DNA of 64,000 nucleotides from Impatiens glandulifera (Eukaryota > Streptophyta > Magnoliopsida > Ericales > Balsaminaceae), in contig NC_061863.1 in assembly GCF_907164915.1 (NCBI RefSeq), forward strand, positions 4,332,340 to 4,396,339. Reading direction: 5' to 3'. Under the pieces are notes generated by a model. It was not told where the DNA came from. It saw only the letters and a list, made by a program, of their open reading frames with translations, and made no database searches. The position numbers and the translations under genes are program-made. Positions within the stretch are counted from its first letter, which is position 1; each line of letters begins with the position of its first letter. Shown piece after piece: positions 14,784-26,344 of this stretch.

Positions 14784-17700
14784 ATGTGCATTGGCGCTTT
14801 TGTTTGGCAAACAAATCCTCACTATCCACTCATTCTCTTTCTCAACAGAGACGAATATCACAATAGGTAACTTAAGAGTGTCTTTTCATCTTTGTATGTT
14901 TTTTCCGATTGTGTTTTATCACTGAATTAAACGAATTTTGTTTTTTAAAATCTCTATTGTGACGCAAGAAGACCGACAAAGGAGGCGGGATGGTGGGAAT
15001 GTGGAGAGATTTTGGGTGGGAGAGATGAAGTTGGTGGCGGGACATGGATGGCTTGTTCTCGAAAAGGGAGAATGGCTTTTGTAACTAATGTTCTTGAGCT
15101 TAATAGTTTCTCCAAGGCAAGAACTAGAGGAGATCTTCCTATCCGATTCCTTGAGGTAACATAATATAGATAGTTAGACAATTTTTGAGCTAGATTCGAG
15201 CATGGACAAGAAAACATAAAAAAATTATGAATACATGTTTATTTTTTATTTTTTAAATATTATTTCGTTTAATAAATTGAATAAACATTCGAATTAAATA
15301 CATATGTATATACTTAACAAAAAAAAAAATTCAATACTTATGTATATTCATTTGTTTCATCGTACTCTAAAAAGTATCTTTAAATGCCATGAAATAAAAT
15401 TTGATTAAAAATGTCATGAAATAAAACTTGATTTTATTTAAATAATATTGATGAGTAATGATTTTGAATAGATGAGTATATTTTAGGTAAAAAAAATTAA
15501 AAATTATTAAAAAATTAATTTATTTAAAAAATAAAAGATATTTTAGTTAATGAATTAAATATTATGATGGATGAGAAATCTATATATATCTAATGACGCT
15601 TAATTTTGAAAGGTAGGAGGTGTACATCACCCTCTTTCCAAAATGATTTACATCATATAGATATTTTTATGAGTTAGATATATATATTTCTCTCTCTTCA
15701 TTTATATTTATTAATTAATTTTTTATTTTCTTTACTATATATATATTTTCTCACTAATAATATAAAATATATATTTTTTCATCAATTATATTAACTAAGT
15801 TTCATAATTATCTATTTCCGTTACTCTTTTATATATATATATATATATTAATATTTTTTATTAATTAAATTTAGCATTAATATTAATTATAAAAAAATTG
15901 CAAAAATAATAAGAGTTTAAATTATTATATTATATTCATTATAAAATTATTTTATTTATATTAATTCAGTTTAGCATTAAATATTAAATATGAAAATATG
16001 TAAATGACGCTTAATTTTGAAAGGTAGGAGGTGTACATCACGCTCTTTCCAAAATGATTTACATCATATAGATATTTTTATGAGTTAGATATATATATTT
16101 CTCTCTCTTCATTTATATTTATTAATTAATTTTTTATTTTCTTTACTATATATATATTTTCTCACTAATAATATAAAATATATATTTTTTCATCAATTAT
16201 ATTAACTAAGTTTCATAATTATCTATTTCCGTTACTCTTTTATATATATATATATATATTAATATTTTTTATTAATTAAATTTAGCATTAATATTAATTA
16301 TAAAAAAATTGCAAAAATAATAAGAGTTTAAATTATTATATTATATTCATTATAAAATTATTTTATTTATATTAATTCAGTTTAGCATTAAATATTAAAT
16401 ATGAAAATATGTAAAAAAAAAAATCATTTATTATATTATAATTAATGAAAATATGTAAAAATAAAAATTTCAGTTATCATATTATAATTAATGAAAATAT
16501 GTAAAAATAAAAAATTTCAGTTATCATATTATAATTATGAATTTAGCAATAAATATTGATTATAGCAATTAGCAATAAATATTGATTATATCAACGTATA
16601 TTACTACAACTAAACCAATATATTATTCCATCAAAATATTTTATTCCTATAAATAATTTTAGTTGAACAAGGTTCAACTGAAGAGAGAAGAGTGATATCT
16701 TCATATACAGAGCATTTTATTTCGTCGATCTCCTTTTGTATCTCTATTCATAATCTTCTCAATTTCTCTATCAATATCATGCTTTCAATAATTGAATTTG
16801 AATTATGTTATGTTTCAATAATTCGTTTTCACTGATTTGTATTTTTTTCTAGAAATTTGATCATTTCAGGCAGCTGCAAAAACATCATCGGTCTCCTTTT
16901 GTAACTTCTAACTCTACAATCATTCACAAAATTCAGGTAATTTCTCTTTCCTAATTTATTTATCTTACTTATTTTCTCTTTCATAATATAAGATCATCTC
17001 CAACCCACCAGCAAACAACTCCATTATAGGTCACTCAACTGCATTTTAAGTTTTTCTACAAAATCTTTCTCCTCCAAACTCAAATATGCAGGGACACTGT
17101 TCACATACTCAAAAGGTTTTCAAAACTTTCATTTCAGTCATTTTAGTTTGTTTTTAATTAATTTATATAATTTATTTATATTTTAATTTGTTTACATATT
17201 TTAATTTATTTATATAATTTATTTCTATGTTTAATTCATGATAATTTTAATAAGGTTTGTTTTGTTGTATTTTTTTTTGTTTGTGAGAAGTAATTTGTGT
17301 TTAATTTATTTTATGATGTGAATTTTAAAAGAATTAATAAGTTGTTGTAAAGTTATGGGTTCAATTTGTAATTTTAGATAAATATATAGATAATATTGAA
17401 AAAATTAAAATTTATTATAAAAATGAATATTTGAGAATATTCTTTTGAGTTTGAGTTTTTGGGTTGGAGATAAATTACTTTGTTTATTGCATTTTAAGTA
17501 TGAGAATATATATATTAAGTAAGTTATGACTATTTATTTTAAATAGGTGGTTATATATAAATAAATATTTTAAATAACAATATTAAATATTTCTCTCAAC
17601 TAAAATCTATATATATTAATTTCGTACTTTTTGTTTGTGAGATGTAATTTGTGTTTATGTAATAATGTTTAATTTATTTTATGCAATTGTATAAATAATT

Positions 17701-20700
17701 GAATGAGAATTTAAAAGTAATTAATAAGTTGTTATAAAGTTATGAGTTCAATTTGTAATTTTAGATAAATATATAGATAATATTGAAAAAATTAAAATTT
17801 ATTATAAAAATGAATATTATGAGAATATTCTTTTGAGTTTGAGTTTTTAGGTTGGAATAAATTACTAAGATGTTTACTGCATTTTAAGTATGAGAATAAA
17901 TATCTTTCATAATATATATATTTCTCTTTCTTAATCTAATTATTAAGTATTTTTTTCTACTTACTATATAAATTTTTATATTTTTTCACACTAATAATAT
18001 AAAATATTTTTTTATTTATATTTTTTACATAAAGATATATAATATTACATAACATATTTATTTTTATATATATAATAACAATATATATAATAATGTTTAA
18101 TAGATGAATATGAAGGTTTATACACAAATTATTTTTATCTCAATTCATAATTTCTCTCTCTTAATTAATTCAATAAATTATTCTACTTTTTAAATTAATT
18201 TTTTATATATATTTGACTATTTTTCTTAATCTAATTATTAAGTATTTTTTTTCTTACTCTAGCTGTATAGATATTTATATTTTTTCAAACTAATAATATA
18301 AAATATTTTTTATATTAAAATATATAATATTACATAACATATTTATTTATATATATATATAATAATCTATATATATATAATGATGCTTAATTTTTAAAGT
18401 GTCCGGATTGCCGGGTCGAGAGCTGTGGTTAATTTGGATACTTGGGTCGGATTGTGGGTTGACCCGTTTTTAAATTTAAAACGGTTAAAAATAAAATTAA
18501 AAATGCTAGAGGTATGTTTCGAACTTGCAACCTAACAAAACAAGTACAACTCTTTAACCAACTAGGCTACAAAGACTTTATATTTTAAATTCAACACCAA
18601 ATTTGATAAACGCGGGACGTTTTAATATTAATATAAGTTCAACTTTTTAACTAACTAATCTATATATATATATATATATATAATGATGCTTAATTTTTAA
18701 AGTGTCCGAATTGACGGGTCGAGAGCTATGGTTAATTTGGATACTTGGGTCGGATTGTGGGTTGACCCGTTTTTAAATTTAAAACGGTTAAAAATAAAAT
18801 TAAAATTTATATATATATAATGATGCTTAATTTTTAAAGTGTCCGGATTGCCGGGTCGAGAGCTGTGGTTAATTTGGATACTTGGGTGGATTGTGGGTTG
18901 ACCCGTTTTTAAATTTAAAACGGTTAAAAATAAAATTAAAAATGCTAGAGGTATGTTTCGAACTTGCAACCTAACAAAACAAGTACAACTCTTTAACCAA
19001 CTAGGCTACAAAGACTTTATATTTTAAATTCAACATCAAATTTGATAAACGCGGGACGTTTTAATATTAATATAAGTTCAACTTTTTAACTAACTAATCT
19101 ATATATATATAATGATGCTTAATTTTTAAAGTGTCCGGATTGCCGGGTCGAGAGCTGTGGTTAATTTGGATACTTGGGTCGGATTGTGGGTTGACCCGTT
19201 TTTAAATTTAAAACGGTTAAAAATCTATATATATATAATGATGCTTAATTTTTAAAGTGTCCGGATTGCCGGGTCGAGAGTTGTGGTTAATTTGGATACT
19301 TGGGTCGGATTGTGGGTTGACCCGTTTTTAAATTTAAAATGGTTAAAAATAAAATTAAAAATGCTAGAGGTATGTTTCGAACTTGCAACCTAACAAAATA
19401 ATTACAACTCTTTAACCAACTAGGCTACAAAGACTTTATATTTTAAATTCAACACCAAATTTAATAAACGCGGGACGTTTTAATATTAATATAAGTTCAA
19501 CTTTTTAACTAACTAATCTATATATATATAATGATGCTTAATTTTTAAAGTGTCCGGATTGCCGGGTCGAGAGCTGTGGTTAATTTGGATACTTGGGTCG
19601 GATTGTGGGTTGACACGTTTTTAAATTTAAAAAGGTTAAAAATAAAATTAAAAATGCTAGAGGTATGTTTCGAACTTGCAACCTAACAAAACAAGTACAA
19701 CTCTTTAACCAACTAGGTTACAAAGACTTTATATTTTAAATTCAACACCAAATTTAATAAACGCGGGACGTTTTAATATTAATATAAGTTCAACTTTTTA
19801 ACTAACTAATCTATATATATATAATGATGCTTAATTTTTAAAGTGTCCGGATTGCCGGGTCGAGAGCTGTGGTTAATTTGGATACTTGGGTGGATTGTGG
19901 GTTGACCCGTTTTTAAATTTAAAACGGTTAAAAATAAAATTAAAAATGCTAGAGGTATGTTTCGAACTTGCAACCTAACAAAACAAGTACAACTCTTTAA
20001 CCAACTAGGCTACAAAGACTTTATATTTTAAATTCAACACCAAATTTGATAAACCCGGGACGTTTTAATATTAATATAAGTTCAACTTTTTAACTAACTA
20101 ATCTATATATATATAATGATGCTTAATTTTTAAAGTGTCTGGATTGACGGGTCGAGAGCTGTGGTTAATTTGGATACTTGGGTCGGATTATGGGTTGACC
20201 CGTTTTTAAATTTAAAACGGTTAAAAATAAAATTAAAATATATATATATATATAATGATGCTTAATTTTTAAAGTGTCCGGATTGCCGGGTCGAGAGCTG
20301 TGGTTAATTTGGATACTTGGGTGGATTGTGGGTTGACCCGTTTTTAAATTTAAAACGGTTAAAAATAAAATTAAAAATGCTAGAGGTATGTTTCGAACTT
20401 GCAACCTAACAAAACAAGTACAACTCTTTAACCAACTAGGCTACAAAGACTTTATATTTTAAATTCAACACCAAATTTGATAAACGCGGGACGTTTTAAT
20501 ATTAATATAAGTTCAACTTTTTAACTAACTAATCTATATATATATAATGATGCTTAATTTTTAAAGTGTCCGGATTGCCGGGTCGAGAGCTGTGGTTAAT
20601 TTGGATACTTGGGTCGGATTGTGGGTTGACCCATTTTTAAATTTAAAACGGTTAAAAATCTATATATATTTAATGATGCTTAATTTTTAAAGTGTCCGGA

Positions 20701-23700
20701 TTGCCGGGTCGAGAGCTGTGGTTAATTTGGATACTTGGGTCGGATTGTGGGTTGACCCGTTTTCAAATTTAAAACGGTTAAAAATAAAATTAAAATCTAT
20801 ATATATATAATGATGCTTAATTTTTAAAGTGTCCGGATTGCCGGGTCGAGAGCTGTGGTTAATTTGGATACTTGGGTCGGATTGTGGGTTGACCCGTTTT
20901 TAAATTTAAAACGGTTAAAAATAAAATTAAAATCTATATATATATAATGATGCTTAATTTTTAAAGTGTCCGGATTGCCGGGTCGAGAGCTGTGGTTAAT
21001 TTGGATACTTGAGTGGATTGTGGGTTGACCCGTTTTTAAATTTAAAACGGTTAAAAATAAAATTAAAAATGCTAGAGGTATGTTTCGAACTTGCAACCTA
21101 ACAAAACAAGTACAACTCTTTAACCAACTAGGCTACAAAGACTTTATATTTTAAATTTAACACCAAATTTGATAAACGCGGGACGTTTTAATATTAATGT
21201 AAGTTTAACTTTTTAACTAACTAATCTATATATATATAATGATGCTTAATTTTTAAAGTGTCCGGATTGCCGGGTCGAGAGCTGTGGTTAATTTGGATAC
21301 TTGGGTCGGATTGTGGGTTGACCCGTTTTTAAATTTAAAACGGTTAAAAATAAAATTAAAATCTATATATATAATGATGCTTAATTTTTAAAGTGTCCGG
21401 ATTGCCGGGTCGAGAGCTGTGGTTAATTTGGATACTTGGGTGGATTGTGGGTTGACCCGTTTTTAAATTTAAAACGGTTAAAAATAAAATTAAATATGCT
21501 AGAGGTATGTTTCAAACTTGCAACCTAACATAAACAAGTACAACTCTTTAACCAACTAGGCTACAAAGACTTTATATTTTAAATTCAACACCAAATTTGA
21601 TAAACGCGGGACATTTTAATATTAATATAAGTTCAACTTTTTAACTAACTAATCTATATATATAATGATGCTTAATTTTTAAAGTGTCCGGATTGCCGGG
21701 TCGAGAACTGTGGTTAATTTGGATACTTGGGTCGGATTGTGGGTTGACCCGTTTTTAAATTTAAAACGGTTAAAAATAAAATTAAAAATGCTAGAGGTAT
21801 GTTTCGAACTTGCAACCTAACAAAACAAGTACAACTTTTTAACCAACTAGGTTATAAAGACTTTATATTTTAAATTCAACACCAAATTTGATAAACGCGG
21901 GATATTTTAATATTAATATAAGTTCAACTTTTTAACTAACTAATATATAATGATGCTGAGTAAATGGATAATTGGGTCGGATTGTGGGTTGACTCACCCA
22001 TAAACTTAAAACGGTTAAAAATAAAATAAAAAATGTTATCCGTAATTTTTTTCACGGTTTTTATATTATTACTCGTACAAATGCACGAGCTAAATGCTAG
22101 TTGTATAAAGTGATGTTTAATTATGGTTAAACTATAAAAAATAACCAATCAAACTTACAATAAAATAAATTCACAATGAAAACATATATTTGAAGTGTTT
22201 ACTTTTTAATTTCTATATGATTAAGAAAGTGAAATGTCTTTACTACTGATTTAGTACTACCACCATAATCAATATCTCAGCAAAATAATTTAAGTTTTGT
22301 ATAAGAAAATAAAAATCTTAAGTTACAAAAATATTTTAAGGTAAAGTAGAGATTATAAGTCTTGCTTTCTATATAAAATAAAAATGATTTTTTTAACCTA
22401 CTAAGTAAAAAGAAGGAATTTTTTAAATTGTACATGTTTTTTTTTTTGTAAGATAAACTTGTCTTGATGATTGAGCTATTTTAATTTAACAATATTTTAA
22501 TAAATTAAGTGCTTAAATAGTTTAAATGAAAAAAAAAAGTTTAATTTAAGATATCAACATGTTAAAGATCAATTTAAGTTGAAGTTGGGTAATCTTTGCT
22601 AATTTTTTATGTCAAAAAAATAGAAAATTCTTTGATAACTTATTATTTATTTATATATATACTTTTAATTTTTATTTATTTAATAATAAATTAAATATCA
22701 AAATATTATTGTTTTATTATATATTATTACACCATAAAATCTAACCCTTTTTTTTTTATAAATCAAACTAACAAGATTATTTATATCACCCCCATTGATA
22801 ATTTAAATAACCTAAACAAAAAAAAAACTCCACCCTTCTTGTAAATATTTCTCACTTCATTAATTAACATGAGTCAATTGTTTTTCAAAACCACTTTATA
22901 AGGTTTTCAATATGTTAGCATGATTTTCTATTGCCAATTCTTTAACTTAATTAAATCATAACTTGTTTTTATTTTTTTAGTGAGAATGGATTAGTAGGCA
23001 AGCTTGGTTAATGAACACTTAAAATTTTGTTACAGAGCTCAAAGAGTCCCAAAGAATTTGCAGATGAAGTAGCAAAGGAAAGTGATCAATATAATGGGTT
23101 TAATCTGATAATAGCAGATCTATCTTGCAATTTGATGTTATATGTCTCCAACCGACCCAAAGAAGAACCACCCACCATTGAAGAAGTTTCACCTGGTGTT
23201 CATGTTCTCTCCAATGGTAGACTTGATTCTCCTTGGCCAAAGGTCCAAACTTTTTCATGTTAGAATATTGAAATAATACTTTATTGGCTAGCTACCTCAT
23301 AAGTTGCTTAATTTAGTTAAAATGTATTTTTTTTTCAGGCAGAATGGTTGGGACTTAACCTAATAACATTGCTTGAAGAGAAGGAAATGGAATTGAACAA
23401 AATGGTGCATAAGCTAATGAGAGATACAGTTAAAGCTGACAAGAGTAAATTACCTCATATTTGGTCTCTTGATTGGGAGTTAAATCTGAGTTCTGTCTTT
23501 GTCCAATTCGAAACTCCACTGGTATGTTAAAAAAAATATGAATGAATATTTTTTTCAAAAATTTAAACCAATGTTTAGTAAAAAAAAAATCAATAACTTG
23601 ATCTAAAACTTAATCAAAAAATCATTTTATCCACTCCCCTCCTAAAATAGATGATTTTTAAAAGTGAGTGTTATTGTGACGATAACAAAATACTAGAATA

Positions 23701-24111
23701 AATAATTTTACGCTTATTCTAGAAGTTTAATTCTAACTTTTTTTATTAACTATAAATATAATAGTTCAATTGTTAAAAGTCTTGTTTAAGAAATTTATAT
23801 TAAAATCGTCGTCTTAAATTGAAATGAGTTTATGATTGTGAAAAATTGTGGTCCTAGTATTAGTATTGCTTAAGTATGGATCTTTTCTAAATTAAATAAT
23901 TCACTAAATATTTTGAAGATATGTCACAATTTCATGATTCCCAATTTTTTTGAAGGGTCTGTTTGGAACAAGGAGTACTATTGCTTTGACTGTTGGGTTT
24001 GATGGAGAAGTATGTTTCAATGAAGAGTATTTGGAGAATAAGAAATGGAAGGAGAAGACTTTCAAATATAATATCAATGAAGCCAACATTACTCACAAAC
24101 AATCAATTTGA
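14784..24111 (+). CDS. TANGO2/NRDE-family protein, giant intron 2
   Basis: Five exons: 14784-14866, 14972-15155, 23036-23242, 23339-23521, 23956-24111. They join in frame to 270 residues, close to the usual family length of about 270-280. The start MCIGAFVWQ is the expected one: the family begins with Met-Cys. The hallmark NRDE occurs in LNRDEYHNR. Further conserved blocks are GGRDEVGGGTW, FVTNVLELNS, RGDLPIRFLE, SNRPKEEP, SPGVHVLSNGRLDSPWPK, DKSKLPHIWSLDWELNLSS and FGTRSTIALTV. TANGO2 proteins are implicated in Golgi/ER organisation, mitochondrial lipid metabolism and, in animals, heme mobilisation. The plant role is little defined. Intron 2 (15156-23035, about 7.9 kb) holds several repeats and a large Helitron array, while the other introns are 96-434 bp. 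No frame damage is seen, so the gene may still be expressed if the intron is removed efficiently. Confidence 0.92.
15579..16413 (+). repeat. Tandem 411-bp repeat with Helitron-like 5' ends
   Basis: Two almost identical copies (15592-16002 and 16003-16413) begin AATGACGCTTAATTTTGAAA. The first copy is preceded by A then TCTATATATATCT (TC at 15579-15580). This opening closely resembles the start of the units in the array at 18366-22100, so I read it as the 5' terminus of a related Helitron family. No 3' terminus of its own was found. The near identity of the copies implies a recent duplication. Confidence 0.6.
16401..16541 (+). repeat. Three tandem units of about 46 bp
   Basis: The phrase ATGAAAATATGTAAAA recurs at 16401, 16445 and 16491, each time followed by a TTATCATATTATAATTA-like segment. 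It directly abuts the 411-bp duplication, whose 3' end supplies the first unit. Confidence 0.8.
16990..17475. mobile_element. Possible MITE with CTCCAACCCA termini
   Basis: The left end reads GATCATCTCCAACCCA and the right end (about 17457-17472) reads TGGGTTGGAGATAAAT, an inverted pair like the ends of many plant hAT-type MITEs. Both ends also carry GCATTTTAAGT in the same orientation. The interior is AT-rich and non-coding. No clean target duplication was identified. Confidence 0.45.
17290..17900 (+). repeat. Imperfect tandem duplication, about 350-380 bp period
   Basis: The segment 17290-17510 recurs at about 17645-17900 with small indels. Shared text includes TTAGATAAATATATAGATAA and TTCTTTTGAGTTTGAGTTTT. 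The right half of the possible MITE at 16990-17475 is therefore present twice. A further AT-rich segment around 17930-18040 is also echoed at 18220-18350. Confidence 0.7.
18366..22100 (+). mobile_element. Non-autonomous Helitron with tandem 5' termini
   Basis: Sixteen tandem units each start with (T)CTATATATATATAATGATGC followed by a TTAATTTTTAAAGTGTCCG-like segment. Unit starts: 18366, 18659, about 18807, 19098, 19224, 19517, 19810, 20102, about 20240, 20533, 20659, 20796, 20933, 21225, 21362, 21653. A terminal unit from about 21943 has a different 3' part: a short hairpin (CTCGT...ACGAG, 22072-22089), seven bases, then CTAG at 22097-22100 followed by T. A TC start after A, a hairpin near the end, terminal CTAG and insertion between A and T are hallmarks of plant Helitrons. 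Nine long units (about 292 bp) carry an extra segment of about 150 bp that is absent from seven short ones (126-148 bp). There is no Rep/helicase frame. The array lies in intron 2 of the TANGO2-like gene. Confidence 0.78.
18509..18571 (-). other. tRNA-like Pol III promoter segment, repeated
   Basis: Read on the minus strand, the first long unit contains TAGCCTAGTTGG (18558-18569), a perfect fit to the A-box consensus. Exactly 33 bases later comes GTTCGAAAC (18516-18524), a perfect fit to the B-box core. This is the spacing found in real tRNA genes. The tRNA arms are not well preserved, so it is a tRNA-derived or SINE-like segment and not a functional tRNA. Copies sit in each of the nine long units and, with small changes, in both long units of the element at 27528-28307. 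Confidence 0.65.
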
Positions 24112-25303
24112 TGATATTATTTCATTATGAATGATTTATATAATTTTGTATTATGAAGGTTAAGTACCAAATTTAACCTTACATTAACTTTCAAAAGAGA
24201 ATAATAATTTTATGTTTTGAATGTTGATTGATATAATTTGATAAATAAGATCATATTAAAATAATTGGATTAAACTTTGTGATAAAGTCAAGTTTTTACT
24301 CATTTGATGTTAATACCCTCTTTTATTTGTTACCTGAGCATGTTTTAATAGATTTATTTCATGCTAACAAATTTAAAATTATGTGTCATCTTCTATAACT
24401 ATATATTGATTAAGACCCACTCCAGGGTAAACTCAATCTTATGTAATATAGCCCCAATTTCAGTTAAATCTTGATTTTATCGGATGATTTTTAAAAGTTT
24501 TTTATTTTCTGATTTTTTTATTCATCTTTCTCGTCTTGTCTTGTCTTGTCTGATCTTATTGATGTTGCAATCGAATTTGCACCATCTCTTATTTTCATTT
24601 GTTACAAAGTATCTCTCTAATTTCTATTTTATTGTCCTATAAATTTATTGTTTTCTTTTTATTTTTTCGGCACAACAGATATGAAGAGACAATTGTTCAT
24701 CTCCTTGGTTGTTTTCATTCATAAATGATATACAGAAGAAGATTAGTTAACTTTAATGACACATAATTCAATGAGAAACAACATATTTGTAGTTAATGTC
24801 ATCAAGAGTACTTTCGAGTTATAATATATCAAATCTATTAAAAAAATGCAAAGTTCTTCTTAAGTTTACACGGACAAACAAGTAAATTTGGAGATATATA
24901 TATTTGGAACTGATGTTTTATATGCCAAAATGTGAATATTGATTATGCCGAAGACACAAAACCACTTAATATAACAACAATAGATAATTAAATTTACTTT
25001 ATGTATTATTTTAATATTATGATGTAATTTTATTTGAAAATTTTGAATATATTTAAACATTTGTTTGTTTTTACTTATGCTAGTATATTTGGGTATTTAA
25101 TAGTTTCAAGTATAATCTTAGTTAGTTTAGACGGTTGGAATTAAACTAATTCTATTAATTAAATGGAAATATATTTGGACTATAAATTAATCCAAATAAA
25201 ATTCACATAAAATATTCATTGTGAATTAAATTTGTTAATTGTTACAATTAACATTAATGTCTTGAATGATTATTAATTGTTATTGTAACTACAAAATACT
25301 TAT

Positions 25304-25833
25304 TGTTGGATGTAACTTGAAAGATAATGAAAAAGCAAGCAAGGATAACTTTGAATGAATGGACGATGGATTAGTGGCATTTGAATTAAAGAATTGATTA
25401 TGAGTTTAATTTTCAACTATAAATATCCCCTCACCTTATTCCTCTTCACACATTATCTTATCACTTCTCACTCTAGAACTCTAAAGTCTTTCACTGTTTT
25501 TGTGAGTATTCTTGTGAGTGTTCTTGTGAGTATTCTTCGAGTTTCTTAACTCGATCATTTCTGTGCGAAACTTGGTGATTGTGATTCATGTACTTTTGTC
25601 TAGTTCGTTGTTGTAGTGATTTTTTTGTGTTAAATCATTGCAGGTTCCGTTGTACCTTAAGAAGCAGCCACCGACGAAACTCTCTAGCACAAACGGAAGA
25701 CGGTGAAACTGTTAAGAGAACTGTGATTCCACCGGCTTATGAACAAACGAGAAATTTTTTCTGCATCTCTTAAATAATCTGTTGTATCTGTTTTATTTTC
25801 ATTGTATTATTTTCATATATTATTTAATCTAAC

Positions 25834-25834
<1 letters not shown>
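25304..25834 (+). repeat. Probable solo LTR
   Basis: Begins TGTTGGAT and ends ATCTAACA, a nearly perfect short inverted pair of the TG...CA type expected for an LTR. Inside are a TATA-like AACTATAAATATCCCC near 25417-25432, a following stretch rich in CTTCTCACTC-like text as in many R/U5 regions, and internal tandem copies of GAGT(A/G)TTCTTGT. No primer-binding site or coding region is adjacent on either side, so a solo LTR is the simplest reading. No five-base target duplication was confirmed. Confidence 0.5.

Positions 25835-25837
<3 letters not shown>

Positions 25838-25928
<91 letters not shown>
25838..25928. repeat. TA dinucleotide microsatellite
   Basis: About 90 bp of uninterrupted alternating AT immediately right of the LTR-like segment. 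Confidence 0.95.
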
Positions 25929-25932
<4 letters not shown>

Positions 25933-26302
25933 TGTCTTAATAGTCTAATAATTACTTTAGACTAATAAAATTTTATATGGAAGTTAAAGTTATAATTGTA
26001 GATTCATATTAATTTTATACCTTATAAAAATATATACTTATTTATTGTTAACATCTATTTTGGCTTGTTTTCTATTTATTTTGACAAGTTAGAGGTAAAA
26101 TTGTGATTTGAAAATATTTGAAATTTTTATGATATTTAAGTTAGATTTATTTTTATATTGTTTTTTATCTGAATTCTACTGAAATAATATTTTCGAATTT
26201 TTATTTTTGTAAGTCAATTAAAAAAATAAACCGAACTCAAATAAAATCGAACCGATTACTTTTTGTTCGATTTTTTTATTTTTATTGTCAAAATAATATA
26301 TA

Positions 26303-26344
<42 letters not shown>

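Noticed and set aside
14954..15217. Minus-strand frame of 87 residues
   Set aside because: It is the shadow of exon 2 of the TANGO2-like gene, whose plus-strand reading matches the family.
18697..21096. Recurring minus-strand frames of 79-90 residues starting MQVRNIPLAF
   Set aside because: They are translations of the tandem Helitron units. They repeat because the DNA repeats, with no domain, no codon-level constraint and breaks at unit junctions.
18366..22100. CRISPR array as an explanation for regular repeats
   Set aside because: Units are 126-293 bp, adjacent without unique spacers, and the locus is a plant nuclear intron.
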